NCBI GenBank assembly: GCA_944325035.1
Contig: CALUYM010000002.1
Location: 133,329-197,328, forward strand
Direction of reading: 5' to 3'
DNA length: 64,000 nucleotides
Source of the DNA: an uncultured Anaeroplasmataceae bacterium
GTDB lineage: Bacteria > Bacillota_I > Bacilli_A > Acholeplasmatales > Anaeroplasmataceae
The notes below the pieces were generated by a model that was not told the origin of the DNA, did not search any database, and worked only from the letters and a program-made list of their open reading frames with translations. The translations under genes were made by a program, and so were the position numbers. Shown here piece by piece: positions 18,820 to 26,974 of the stretch; within the stretch, counting starts at the first letter, position 1, and every line of letters starts with the position of its first letter.

Positions 18820-20929
18820 TCATTTTCACTTCTATGCCATATTAATAACTCTTTTAGGATTATCCTTAAGTAGTTTTTATTATTTAATTGTATTAATTCC
18901 ATATTTGTTTTATCTTATATATTTAAGAATATTAAAATTTAAGCTTTTTATTCTCTTGATATTTTTCACAGCAGTTACTATTTTTTTACTCAACTATAAA
19001 CCTAATATGTCTGGAAGTTATGAAGGAATTATAGAAAATGTTATAAAAAAAGACGAATATTGTTCATATACAATTAAAATTGGCTTTAGGAAGATATTAG
19101 TATATTCTAAATTAGATACAATATATGAAGTTGGCGATATAATAAAAGTTATAGGGAAAGAGAATGGCTTAGGCTTTGACGACTACGATCTATATTTGAA
19201 AAGTCAACATATCTATTCTACTTTAAGTGCTTCAAGTATAAAATTAATTGGAAACGAATGGACTATTTTAAAATTTAGATCAAAGATTTTAAAATTCTAT
19301 GAATTGAAACTAGAGGAAACAAGCTATTCATACCTAGCTAGTTTAGTTTTTGCACACGATAATTTTGGTGATGATTTTAAAACTTCAATTAATTCGATTG
19401 GAATTAGTCATCTTTTTTCTATATCTGGTTTTCATGTTACTATGATAGTTATTTTATTAAATAAAATTTTATCCAAAAATGTGAAAATTTATATAAAAAG
19501 AAATTATATTATAATTCCATTTTTAGTTTTATATAGTTTTCTTTGTGCCAATGCTTATGGTATAATGCGTAGTGTTTTAATGTATATTCTTGCAGAGTTA
19601 AATTTTAAGAAACAATATGGATTAACCAAGTTAGATATTTGTTCAATTGTCTATCTAGGAATTATCTTTTTTAATCCATTATCTTTATACAGACTTAGTT
19701 TTCAACTTACATTTATTGTAACTTTTTTTCTGATCATAGGTAGATATCTAATTGATGATACTAATAAAATAAAATCAAATTTTAAAATTACTTTTATTGC
19801 ATTTTTAGTAACGATTCCTCTTGTTAGTAATATAAAATATGAGCTCAATTTTATTACATTACTAATCTCTCCACTATTTATATATATATTCAGCATTCTT
19901 ATAATGCCTATGACATATTTATTACTTTTACTACCAATGTTATCAGTTATATTCAAAGATTTTTTTATGCTGTTTACAAATAGTGTCTATTTTTTTGATA
20001 AATTAAAAGTATTTAGCTTTCCAATTGCTGGTTTTACTCCAATTTACATTATCATATATTATATATTGTTAATGATTATATTTATTAAGATTGAAAATAA
20101 AAAAATACGTGTTATTCATTATTTATCATATTTAATATTTATACTAATTATGATGAGATTACCAATTTTAAGTATTAATGATGAAGTAATTATGTTAGAT
20201 GTGGGACAAGGTGATTCTTGTATAATTAAATTAAAACATAATAAGGGAAATATTTTAATTGATTCATATGGTAATAATATAGAAGAGATAAAAAGTTTTG
20301 GTATAACAAAAATAGATGCGCTTATACTAACCCATGCTGATAAAGATCATATCCAAACAGCTGGGGATGTTATCAAATACTTTAAATGCGATAAATTGAT
20401 TACAAGCGCATATGGAGTAACAGATGAGATTAAAAGTTTAAGAAAAATGGTAAAAAATAATATTGTAATCGGCAAAAAAACAATTGTTACAATTAACGGT
20501 TTAAAATTTAATTTTATAGCTCCTGTTGAGGATTTAGGAGATACAAATAGTAATAGTTTGGTTTTTACAGTTAAAGTTTGTAAAACTAATTTCTTATTTA
20601 CAGGCGACATGACAGAAATTGAGGAAAAATCTATTTTAAAAGAAACAAATAGAATAAGAGTAGATATTTTAAAAGTTCCTCATCATGGGGCAAATACAGG
20701 TTTGTCTAAAGACTTTTTAGATATTTTAGAGTTTGACATATCGCTGATTAGTGTTGGAAAAAATAACTTTTATGGTCATCCACATCCAGATATATTGAAA
20801 AAGTTAGAAGATAAAAGAATATATAGAACTGATATATTAGGAACAATTTATGTAAAATTAGATCAAAATGGTTATAAAATAAAATACAATCTACGACTTA
20901 ATCCATTTTTATTAAAACATAGAAAATAG
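18776..20929 (+). CDS. comEC: DNA uptake channel ComEC/Rec2
   Basis: 717 residues from a GTG overlapping comEA by 44 bp. An N-terminal membrane and OB-like region is followed by the multi-helix Competence domain (about 170-450). The C-terminal metallo-beta-lactamase domain has LDVGQGDS at about 475, metal ligands HADKDH at about 519, and VPHHG near 635. It forms the single-strand DNA channel. No frameshift is seen, so the uptake core looks intact. The downstream holA-rpsT-gpr order is that of Bacillus. Confidence 0.94.
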   Translation: MKIYMIRSKILLLSNHFHFYAILITLLGLSLSSFYYLIVLIPYLFYLIYLRILKFKLFILLIFFTAVTIFLLNYKPNMSGSYEGIIENVIKKDEYCSYTIKIGFRKILVYSKLDTIYEVGDIIKVIGKENGLGFDDYDLYLKSQHIYSTLSASSIKLIGNEWTILKFRSKILKFYELKLEETSYSYLASLVFAHDNFGDDFKTSINSIGISHLFSISGFHVTMIVILLNKILSKNVKIYIKRNYIIIPFLVLYSFLCANAYGIMRSVLMYILAELNFKKQYGLTKLDICSIVYLGIIFFNPLSLYRLSFQLTFIVTFFLIIGRYLIDDTNKIKSNFKITFIAFLVTIPLVSNIKYELNFITLLISPLFIYIFSILIMPMTYLLLLLPMLSVIFKDFFMLFTNSVYFFDKLKVFSFPIAGFTPIYIIIYYILLMIIFIKIENKKIRVIHYLSYLIFILIMMRLPILSINDEVIMLDVGQGDSCIIKLKHNKGNILIDSYGNNIEEIKSFGITKIDALILTHADKDHIQTAGDVIKYFKCDKLITSAYGVTDEIKSLRKMVKNNIVIGKKTIVTINGLKFNFIAPVEDLGDTNSNSLVFTVKVCKTNFLFTGDMTEIEEKSILKETNRIRVDILKVPHHGANTGLSKDFLDILEFDISLISVGKNNFYGHPHPDILKKLEDKRIYRTDILGTIYVKLDQNGYKIKYNLRLNPFLLKHRK

Positions 20930-20965
20930 AATAAAACTAATACTTAAAATATTTATAGATTTAGA

Positions 20966-20994
20966 TTGAGAAGACTCTTTTAAAATGCTATAAT
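20966..20994 (+). promoter_or_regulatory. Vegetative promoter of yitT
   Basis: TTGAGA (20966-20971), 17-bp spacer, TATAAT (20989-20994). Confidence 0.75.
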
Positions 20995-21010
20995 TTTTTA
21001 TGGTGATTGG

Positions 21011-21901
21011 ATGAAAAAGATTAAACTCGATAAAAATAAAGTTTTATCATTTGTTATGTTAAATGTTCTTGGCAATTTTTTATATGCATTTGGAATAGTT
21101 GCATTTTGTAAACCTAATAATTTAATTACAGGAGGCACTACTGGGATATCACTGGCATTAGCCCGTTTGTTAAGTACAAATGTAAGTTATTTTCAATATG
21201 CATTTAATCTTTTATTTTTCTTGTTAGGTTTTTTTGTTTTAGGAAAAAAATTTGCTTTTTCAACAATTGTTTCATCAATATTATGCCCAACTTTTATGCT
21301 GATTTTAGAGTCATTTAGTTTTAATTATTTTATCCTAAAAGACCCATTACTGGCTACATTAGCAACTGGCTTATTTATGGGAGTAGGAATTGGACTTATT
21401 ATTCGCTCGGGAAGTTCAACGGGTGGTATTGATGTTGTAGTCTTGATAATGAACAAATATTTAAGACTACCTATCGGCATAGGACTTACGATGTGTGATG
21501 CAATTTTGTTAGGAGCTCAATTATTTGATGCGAATGTAACAATTAATTTATTCTTATATGGAATTTTAATGATTGTTATTTATTCTACGATTATTGATCG
21601 CGTTGTTTTATATGGTAATGACAAAATTGAAATAAAAATCTTAACTAAAGATAATGAAAAAATGAGTAATATGATTTTAAACGACTTAGATAGAGGATTA
21701 ACTTATTTGCATGCAAAAACAGGTTACTTAGGCGATGAAATTGATTACATTTTAACTGTTGTTGAATTAAGAGAATTACCTAAGACTAAGAAAAAAATTT
21801 ATGAAATTGATCCAGAAGCTTTTGTTGTAATTTCTAATGTTAATGAAGTTTCAGGTCGTGGTTTCTCAATGGCTAAAGTTTATCATAAAGAAAAAAAGTA
21901 G
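21011..21901 (+). CDS. YitT family membrane protein (DUF161 + DUF2179)
   Basis: 296 residues. Five or six membrane helices at about 10-185 include the family pattern ITGGTTGISLALA and RSGSSTGGIDV. A cytoplasmic DUF2179 domain (about 215-290) with RGLTYLHAKTGYLG follows. The biochemical role of the family is unknown, so no substrate is proposed. RBS GGTGATTGG. It has its own promoter and a terminator at 21893-21921. Confidence 0.9.
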   Translation: MKKIKLDKNKVLSFVMLNVLGNFLYAFGIVAFCKPNNLITGGTTGISLALARLLSTNVSYFQYAFNLLFFLLGFFVLGKKFAFSTIVSSILCPTFMLILESFSFNYFILKDPLLATLATGLFMGVGIGLIIRSGSSTGGIDVVVLIMNKYLRLPIGIGLTMCDAILLGAQLFDANVTINLFLYGILMIVIYSTIIDRVVLYGNDKIEIKILTKDNEKMSNMILNDLDRGLTYLHAKTGYLGDEIDYILTVVELRELPKTKKKIYEIDPEAFVVISNVNEVSGRGFSMAKVYHKEKK

Positions 21902-21921
21902 GTATATAGGCCTACTTTTTT
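21893..21921 (+). terminator. Terminator after yitT
   Basis: A 10-bp stem (21893-21902 with 21911-21920), A-rich on the left and T-rich on the right, so it may work in both directions. Confidence 0.85.
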
Positions 21922-22042
21922 CATATGTATAATTTAACAACATATAAACATATAATTATATTATTAATTGAAATAAATATAGTTTTCAAATTTTATTATT
22001 TAATATATAATAAGTGTAAAGAAAGAAGAAAGAAGGCATATA

Positions 22043-22339
22043 ATGAAATTGATTTATGGTGATTGTGGAACAGGAAAAACACGTGAAATTTTAAAAATAT
22101 CAAGTGAAACAAGAATACCAGTACTTTGTGAGTCTAGTGCTAGAAAAGCTCGTTTGCTTGAAAAAGCTAAAGGGTATGGATTAAATATTCCAACTCCAGT
22201 AGTATTTAATGAGGATTTAAGTAATATTAAAGAAGTTTTAGTAGATGATCCTAAGCGACTAATGGAAGAAGTTTTTAATGTTGAACTGAAAGGAATTTCG
22301 GTTAATGTTTCAGTGAGTGATGTAGTGAAGTTGAACTAA
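22043..22339 (+). CDS. Small P-loop protein of unknown function (98 aa)
   Basis: The N-terminus reads KLIYGDCGTGKTREIL, a good Walker A (GxxGxGKT). After it come a short segment with basic residues (SSARKARLLEKAK) and a possible Walker-B-like LVDDPK at about 69. At 98 residues it is far too short for a normal P-loop ATPase fold, yet the frame is intact with a good RBS (GAAAGAAGG) and its own AT-rich promoter region. It may be a nucleotide-binding accessory protein or the residual front end of a larger ATPase. I do not recognise a family. Confidence 0.7.
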   Translation: MKLIYGDCGTGKTREILKISSETRIPVLCESSARKARLLEKAKGYGLNIPTPVVFNEDLSNIKEVLVDDPKRLMEEVFNVELKGISVNVSVSDVVKLN

Positions 22340-22431
22340 ATTTACATAATATCAAACTTGTTTATCAAAAATGTAATTCCTTGATGTAATAATAAAAATT
22401 AATTAAATCGAAATAATTTTTGTATAAGATG

Positions 22432-22460
22432 TTGACAAAAACGCTTTCATAGCATATAAT
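22432..22460 (+). promoter_or_regulatory. Near-consensus promoter of the structured small RNA
   Basis: TTGACA (22432-22437), exactly 17 bp, TATAAT (22455-22460). This is one of the strongest vegetative promoters in the window. No open reading frame starts within the next 200 bp. Confidence 0.9.
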
Positions 22461-22466
22461 ACAAGT

Positions 22467-22634
22467 ACAAGGAAAAGATTTACAGGTTCCTTAGGGATAA
22501 GTTCAAAAAACTTATAAAACGGATCTTTAATAGACTTAGCTATTAAAGGGAGTTTGGCACCTGATGGTTAGTGCTTAGCCATTCTAAGTAAAAGAGCACG
22601 AGGAAAGAATCATATTAATGGTTCTTTCTTTTTA
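22467..22634 (+). ncRNA. Structured small RNA with two predicted pseudoknots, unknown family
   Basis: A transcription unit of about 165 nt bounded by a consensus promoter and an intrinsic terminator, with no RBS or ORF. Predicted pairings: 22469-22474 with 22487-22492; 22497-22502 with 22510-22515; a perfect 9-bp stem 22525-22533 with 22540-22548; and 22564-22569 with 22577-22582. The loop ACTTAG (22534-22539) is the exact complement of CTAAGT at 22584-22589. The loop GTGCT (22571-22575) is the exact complement of AGCAC at 22595-22599. CAGG (22483-22486) may pair with CCTG (22560-22563). I could not match it to T-box, 6S, SRP RNA, tmRNA or glmS motifs from memory; the raiA-motif class is a candidate to test. 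Confidence 0.8.
22603..22634 (+). terminator. Terminator of the small RNA
   Basis: GAAAGAATCAT pairs with ATGGTTCTTTC (11 bp, one G-U), followed by T-rich sequence. It rules out the long in-frame extension of holA that would start inside this hairpin. Confidence 0.88.
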
Positions 22635-22680
22635 TGTTTTCAATTTTATGATATACTATGATGAAGGACGTGAGATTTTT

Positions 22681-23625
22681 ATGCATCCAATTTATGTTTT
22701 AGTCGGACAAAATAAAATTAAATTAAATGAAGAAGTCAATAACCTAATTAAGGATGAAACTGATGCGGATATTATTAATTTTGATTTAGAAGAGTCATCA
22801 GTTGCGAATATGCTTGAAGAGATTAACATGATTCCTTTTTTATATTCTAAAAAAATAGTTATCGTAAAAAATCCGATTATTTTAACGAATCCGACAAAAT
22901 ACGATGAAAAATTAGTTATGTCTTTTATTTCTTATCTTAATCATCCGGTTGACACAACTACCCTAATTTTTAAAATTAATTCCTTAAAAGATGTAAATCT
23001 TAAAATGCTTAAAGAATTGAAAAACACTTCAATTATCAAAGAAATCCAAAATCCTACAGATATAAATTTACAAGATTATATTACAAATTCATTTTATGAA
23101 GATGGTTACATCTTAGATAGTTTAGTAGTCGATGAGTTAATAGAAAGAACAAAGGGGAATCCAGATCGCTTAGAGTTGGAGATAGATAAATTAAAAACGT
23201 ATAAATATGATACAAAAAAGATTTTGAATGCAGATGTTAGGTTGCTAGTATCTAAAGAGTTAGATGATAATATTTTTGAATTAGTTAATGCGGTACTTGA
23301 AAATGATATATTAAAAGTTTTTTCAATATTTAATGATTTAATGGTATTAAACACTAGTGAAACTGTAATCCTCGCTTTACTTATTTCCAAATTTAATGAA
23401 TTATATCAAGTGAAAACTTTAACAAAAGCAGGAATGACTAAAAATGAAATAGCAGATTTATTTAAAGTTAAGCCTGGACGAATATATTATTTGCAAAAAG
23501 CAGCCGAACAAATTAGTTTAGAAGTTTTAAAAAGTAACATAAATCAATTGACAGAATTAGATTATAAGATAAAAACAGGACAAATTGATAAGAGATTAGG
23601 AGTAGAACTATTTTTATTAAAATAG
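22681..23625 (+). CDS. holA: DNA polymerase III delta subunit
   Basis: 314 residues from the ATG at 22681 (MHPIYVLVGQNK). The upstream in-frame ATG at 22618 lies in the RNA terminator and is rejected. AAA+-like fold without a Walker A, as expected for delta: N-terminal module 1-140, lid, and C-terminal collar (about 210-314). It opens the beta clamp in the clamp loader. A TATACT-like -10 near 22650 and GGACGTGAG as RBS precede it. Its place before rpsT is conserved in Bacilli. Confidence 0.93.
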   Translation: MHPIYVLVGQNKIKLNEEVNNLIKDETDADIINFDLEESSVANMLEEINMIPFLYSKKIVIVKNPIILTNPTKYDEKLVMSFISYLNHPVDTTTLIFKINSLKDVNLKMLKELKNTSIIKEIQNPTDINLQDYITNSFYEDGYILDSLVVDELIERTKGNPDRLELEIDKLKTYKYDTKKILNADVRLLVSKELDDNIFELVNAVLENDILKVFSIFNDLMVLNTSETVILALLISKFNELYQVKTLTKAGMTKNEIADLFKVKPGRIYYLQKAAEQISLEVLKSNINQLTELDYKIKTGQIDKRLGVELFLLK

Positions 23626-23641
23626 TTCTTTTCTTTAAAAT

Positions 23642-23663
23642 AAAAAAAACACTCAAAGAGTGC
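23642..23663 (-). terminator. Terminator of rpsT
   Basis: CACTC/GAGTG stem with an AAA loop (23650-23662). On the minus strand it is followed by eight T. Confidence 0.75.
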
Positions 23664-23703
23664 TTAATTTATCGTAATAGCGGTCTATATAAACCTATGT
23701 TTA

Positions 23704-23955
23704 TTATAGAGTATTAACGTAAGAAGCTAATTGTGCCTTGTGTCTAGCAACGAAGTTCTTGTGAACAACTCCCTTTGCTTGGGCTTTATCTAACTTCTTG
23801 TAAGCTAAAGATAATGCAGCTGTAGCAGTTTCTTTGTCTTTAGCTGTTAATACGGCTTTCATTGCAGTTTTCATACCTGATTTAAAAGAAGAATTAGCTA
23901 ATCTTGCTTTTTCATTTGTCTTAACACGTTTGATTTGTTGCTTAATGTTTGCCAT
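23704..23955 (-). CDS. rpsT: 30S ribosomal protein S20
   Basis: 83 residues starting MANIKQQIKRVKTNEKA, the S20 N-terminus. An in-frame upstream ATG adds 20 residues but lacks an RBS, whereas AGGTG lies just before 23955. It is a highly basic helical protein that binds the 5' domain of 16S rRNA. It is convergent with holA and divergent from gpr, the standard Bacilli arrangement. Confidence 0.97.
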   Translation of the reverse strand: MANIKQQIKRVKTNEKARLANSSFKSGMKTAMKAVLTAKDKETATAALSLAYKKLDKAQAKGVVHKNFVARHKAQLASYVNTL

Positions 23956-24082
23956 AAAATTCACCTCCGCGTATAATTGCTCTATAATTATATCAAAGCT
24001 TTCATTTAAATGCAAGAAGTTTTTTTTGAAATAATTGATAGACTGATTTTTTCTTTAAAAACATTTCTTTTTAACCATTTTT

Positions 24083-24112
24083 TGGATATATTTATTTTAT
24101 TTGGACATATTA
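24083..24112 (+). promoter_or_regulatory. Sigma-G/F-like promoter in front of gpr
   Basis: TGGATA (24083-24088), 17 bp, CATATTA (24106-24112). This resembles the forespore sigma-G consensus (TGAATA ... CATACTA) with one mismatch in each box. The predicted start is only about 8-10 nt before the gpr ATG, and GGTGAT at 24119-24124 sits at the very 5' end. Confidence 0.5.
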
Positions 24113-24126
24113 AAAATGGTGATAAA

Positions 24127-24963
24127 ATGCAAAGGACAGATTTAGTATGCGAAGATGCAGCAAAAGAAAATATTGTTGAAGATAGAATTAAAAGTGGAAC
24201 TTCAACAGTTTCTAAAATAGTTTTAGATGAACAACAAGCTAAAAAATATCATAAAAAAGCTGGTACATATTATACAATTTATTCAGATGCTGTTTTAAAA
24301 ATTGAGCATAAGCGCTTTGAAGATCTTTATAAAGCTCTAGCTAAAATTATTAAAGATTTTTTAAAACTATATAGCATTAAGAAAGATGATCCCGTTTTTA
24401 TAGTAGGTTTAGGAAATTATGAGGTTACACCTGATAGTTTAGGTCCTAAGGTAATTGATATGTTGCTTGTTACAAGACATTTGGCCAAAATGGGAAAATT
24501 AGAAGAAGATATGCAAAATGTCTTAGCTTTAGCTCCAGGAGTCATGGCGCAAACAGGCGTGGAAAGTGTTGATATTTGTAAAGCAATAGTTGATAAAGTA
24601 AAGCCAAAATTAGTAATTGTTGTTGATGCGCTTGCATCTAGGAGTTTAGAAAGACTTAATCAAACAATTCAAATAACTGATACGTCCATTAGGCCGGGTT
24701 CAGGTGTTGGGAATAATAGAAAAGAGTTTTCGAAAGATACTTTAGGTGTACCTGTATTGTGTATTGGGGTTCCAACAGTAGTTGATATTAGAAGTTATGT
24801 TGAAGAATTAATGGAAAAGTTTCAAACCAAAGATGTAAGTCCAGTTATAACTGAAAATGAAGATATCCAGTTTATGGTTACTCCCAAAGAAATTGACCAA
24901 AATATTATCGATTTATCACATGTCATTTCAGATGGATTAAATTTAGCTTTACATCACCGATAA
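24127..24963 (+). CDS. gpr: Spore germination protease Gpr (SASP endopeptidase)
   Basis: 278 residues from the ATG at 24127. The longer frame from 24010 adds a 39-residue hydrophobic extension with no RBS. Diagnostic segments are VGLGNYEVTPDSLGP, LAPGVMAQTGVES, VIVVDALASRSLERLN, GSGVGNNRKEFS and MVTPKEID near the end. Gpr degrades small acid-soluble proteins during germination. The protein is shorter than B. subtilis Gpr (about 370): an internal segment before VTPKE is missing, and the propeptide before the RTD cleavage region is nearly absent (MQRTDL). Confidence 0.95.
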   Translation: MQRTDLVCEDAAKENIVEDRIKSGTSTVSKIVLDEQQAKKYHKKAGTYYTIYSDAVLKIEHKRFEDLYKALAKIIKDFLKLYSIKKDDPVFIVGLGNYEVTPDSLGPKVIDMLLVTRHLAKMGKLEEDMQNVLALAPGVMAQTGVESVDICKAIVDKVKPKLVIVVDALASRSLERLNQTIQITDTSIRPGSGVGNNRKEFSKDTLGVPVLCIGVPTVVDIRSYVEELMEKFQTKDVSPVITENEDIQFMVTPKEIDQNIIDLSHVISDGLNLALHHR

Positions 24964-25013
24964 TTAGACACTTAATCATATATAAATATGTTTTAATAAA
25001 TATAGGTGATATA

Positions 25014-25265
25014 ATGAAATTTAAGATATTATTAGTTGGTGGTTTATTGCTTATTATTGTGATTTTAAGTCTTGGGAAAAGTAGTCCCACTTCAAGTGAT
25101 ATTGTCAGTGATGATGAGATAGTTTATGAAGAAAAGATTAAAGTTGAGTATACAAGTAATTTATTTTCTATTTTAGGACAAAATCTTGCTAATTTTATAG
25201 AAAAGTGTTTCAGTTTAGTCTTTATTGTTATAAATAAAATTTTAGAATTTGCATTTGGAATATAA
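25014..25265 (+). CDS. Small single-pass membrane protein (83 aa), in the spoIIP/yqxA position
   Basis: One N-terminal membrane helix at about 4-20, a short acidic linker (SDIVSDDEIVYEEK), then an amphipathic or hydrophobic C-terminus (SNLFSILGQNLANFIEKCFS...). RBS AGGTGAT 5 bp before the ATG. It follows gpr where B. subtilis has spoIIP and yqxA. It is far too small for SpoIIP. The C-terminal pattern loosely resembles YqxA/DUF3679 proteins, so a late-sporulation membrane role is possible but unproven. Confidence 0.65.
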   Translation: MKFKILLVGGLLLIIVILSLGKSSPTSSDIVSDDEIVYEEKIKVEYTSNLFSILGQNLANFIEKCFSLVFIVINKILEFAFGI

Positions 25266-25279
25266 AATTCTTTTCAAAC

Positions 25280-25324
25280 ACCTCCTTTATTTGTTATAAT
25301 TGTTATGATTAAGGGAGGTTTTTT
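25280..25324 (+). promoter_or_regulatory. Anti-SD/SD hairpin and promoter before the DUF1576 gene
   Basis: ACCTCC (25280-25285) is the exact complement of GGAGGT (25314-25319), the RBS of the next gene, which is followed by a T tract up to the ATG at 25325. A TATAAT (25295-25300) lies inside the loop. Transcripts from that local promoter would lack the left arm and expose the RBS, whereas read-through transcripts would hide it or terminate. Confidence 0.5.
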
Positions 25325-26569
25325 ATGCAAGGTGCACTTCACTATATTAGAAAAACAATGTACTTACCAGTTTTTATGTTGGTATTACTAGTAGTTGCAT
25401 TTATTGTTGATACACCAAAAGACATTGTGACTGGTTATGGTAAAATTTTAACTTCAAATAGTATTTTGGTCACAGATTATATAGCTATTGGTGGTTTGGG
25501 AGCTACAATAGTCAATTTGATTATATTGGTTGTTGCTCACTTAGTATTGCTAAAAGTGCTAAAACTCAGAATGTCCGGTATTATTTATGCAGGTATGATG
25601 ATGTTATTTGGTTTTTCTTTTTATGGCAAAAATATTTTTAACACTCTACCGATATTCTTTGGAATATATTTATATTCTCGTGTAAATAAGATATATTTCA
25701 AAAACTTAATTGTAGCCTTACTTTTTTCAAGTGGTATTTCTCCTTTGGTAAGTTATACTATGTTTGGTTTTGAAATGAGTTTGGCATTATCAATTCCCTT
25801 AGGAATTGCAGCAGGTATAGCATCAGGTTTTATTTTGCCACCATTAGCTTCGCATACAATGAAGTTTCATCAAGGTTATAGTGTCTTTAATAGTGGTTTT
25901 GCGTTAGGATTAATTTCTATTTTTTTTAATGCTATCTATCGAGCATTTGGAATGGAAGTTGTAACGGTTGATATTTTAGAAGAAAAATATCATTGGTTAT
26001 TAACAGGAATTTTATTTGGTTTTGCATTATTTTATATAATAATAGCGGTAATTATGGATAAAAAACTTATATATAAAATTAAGCCTTTATTTAAACGAAG
26101 TGGGCGTCTAATTAGTGATTTTGAGCGAGATTATGGAATTGAACTAGTAATTTTTAATGCAGCTACTTTAATTATATTACAAGTATGTGTTGTATTATTA
26201 TTTAAAATTAGAATGGATGGAGTTATTTTTGGCTCGATTTTAGCAGTTGCTGGTTTTGCAGGAGCTGGTCTACATTTAAAAAACTCTTCAATAGTTTTAA
26301 TAGGAGCCGTCTTGATGGTATCAATTACGGGATATGATATAACGTCAACATCTATAATTATATCAGTTCTATTTTCATTAGGGTTAGCTCCGATAGCAGG
26401 TCGATATGGGATTTTAGCAGGAATAGCTGCAGGAGCGTTACATATTTTATTAGCACGCATTACAGTTCCGTTTCAAGGTGGATTTGTTTTGTATAACAAT
26501 GGCTTTGCATCATGTTTTGTAGCGTGTGTTATGATTGCAGTAATTGAAGCTCTTAAGGAGGATGAGTAA
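25325..26569 (+). CDS. DUF1576 family polytopic membrane protein
   Basis: 414 residues with about 11 hydrophobic segments, glycine-rich re-entrant-like stretches (IPLGIAAGIASGFILPPLAS, PFQGGFVLYNNGF) and an internal two-fold look. The family is found in anaerobic Firmicutes and has no established substrate; the build suggests a transporter or channel. The RBS GGGAGG is partly buried in a hairpin. The stop TAA abuts the next ATG. Confidence 0.8.
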   Translation: MQGALHYIRKTMYLPVFMLVLLVVAFIVDTPKDIVTGYGKILTSNSILVTDYIAIGGLGATIVNLIILVVAHLVLLKVLKLRMSGIIYAGMMMLFGFSFYGKNIFNTLPIFFGIYLYSRVNKIYFKNLIVALLFSSGISPLVSYTMFGFEMSLALSIPLGIAAGIASGFILPPLASHTMKFHQGYSVFNSGFALGLISIFFNAIYRAFGMEVVTVDILEEKYHWLLTGILFGFALFYIIIAVIMDKKLIYKIKPLFKRSGRLISDFERDYGIELVIFNAATLIILQVCVVLLFKIRMDGVIFGSILAVAGFAGAGLHLKNSSIVLIGAVLMVSITGYDITSTSIIISVLFSLGLAPIAGRYGILAGIAAGALHILLARITVPFQGGFVLYNNGFASCFVACVMIAVIEALKEDE

Positions 26570-26914
26570 ATGAGTATTCATGAGTATAAAAAAGATTGTA
26601 AGATAATTGATGAAATTACCTTATACTTGATGAAAAATGGATATTTAAAACTAAATATCGATATTACATTCGAATCTGATGCACTAACTTTTATTATAAA
26701 AGTTCCCAAATGTAGTCAGCATATTATTGAAACAATTGATAAACAAATTAATGTTCCACGAGAATTAGAAGTTGAAGAATATGGTTGGGAACTGATGGGA
26801 GAGTCCGATGCACAATCGGAGTTATGCTTAGTGGGACTTTTAATTGATTATGTTACTATTGATAACACTAATGATAATAGTACAATTTTTACATTTGTAA
26901 GAAAAAATAAATAA
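26570..26914 (+). CDS. Hypothetical soluble protein coupled to the DUF1576 gene (114 aa)
   Basis: No signal peptide or membrane helix. A mixed alpha/beta, acidic protein with central PKCSQHIIETIDKQ and EVEEYGWELMGES. The ATG directly follows the DUF1576 stop (TAAATG), with GGAGGATGAG in the preceding codons as RBS, so the two are almost certainly co-translated and probably partners. I do not recognise a family. Confidence 0.7.
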   Translation: MSIHEYKKDCKIIDEITLYLMKNGYLKLNIDITFESDALTFIIKVPKCSQHIIETIDKQINVPRELEVEEYGWELMGESDAQSELCLVGLLIDYVTIDNTNDNSTIFTFVRKNK

Positions 26915-26974
26915 ATTAACAAAGAATCAAAAAACGTGATATAATTTAGATAGTTTAAAATTTGGAGGCATAAA

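Noticed and set aside
22467-22634. T-box or other cis-riboswitch controlling holA
   Set aside because: No T-box sequence or specifier arrangement, and holA has its own -10-like sequence after the terminator. A trans-acting RNA is more likely.
22618-22681. N-terminal extension of holA from an ATG at 22618
   Set aside because: The extension would be translated from the terminator hairpin of the small RNA, lacks an RBS, and HolA proteins start at the MHPIYVLVGQN segment.
26131-26460. 109-codon frame opposite the DUF1576 gene
   Set aside because: Proline/isoleucine/lysine-rich shadow of a membrane protein gene.
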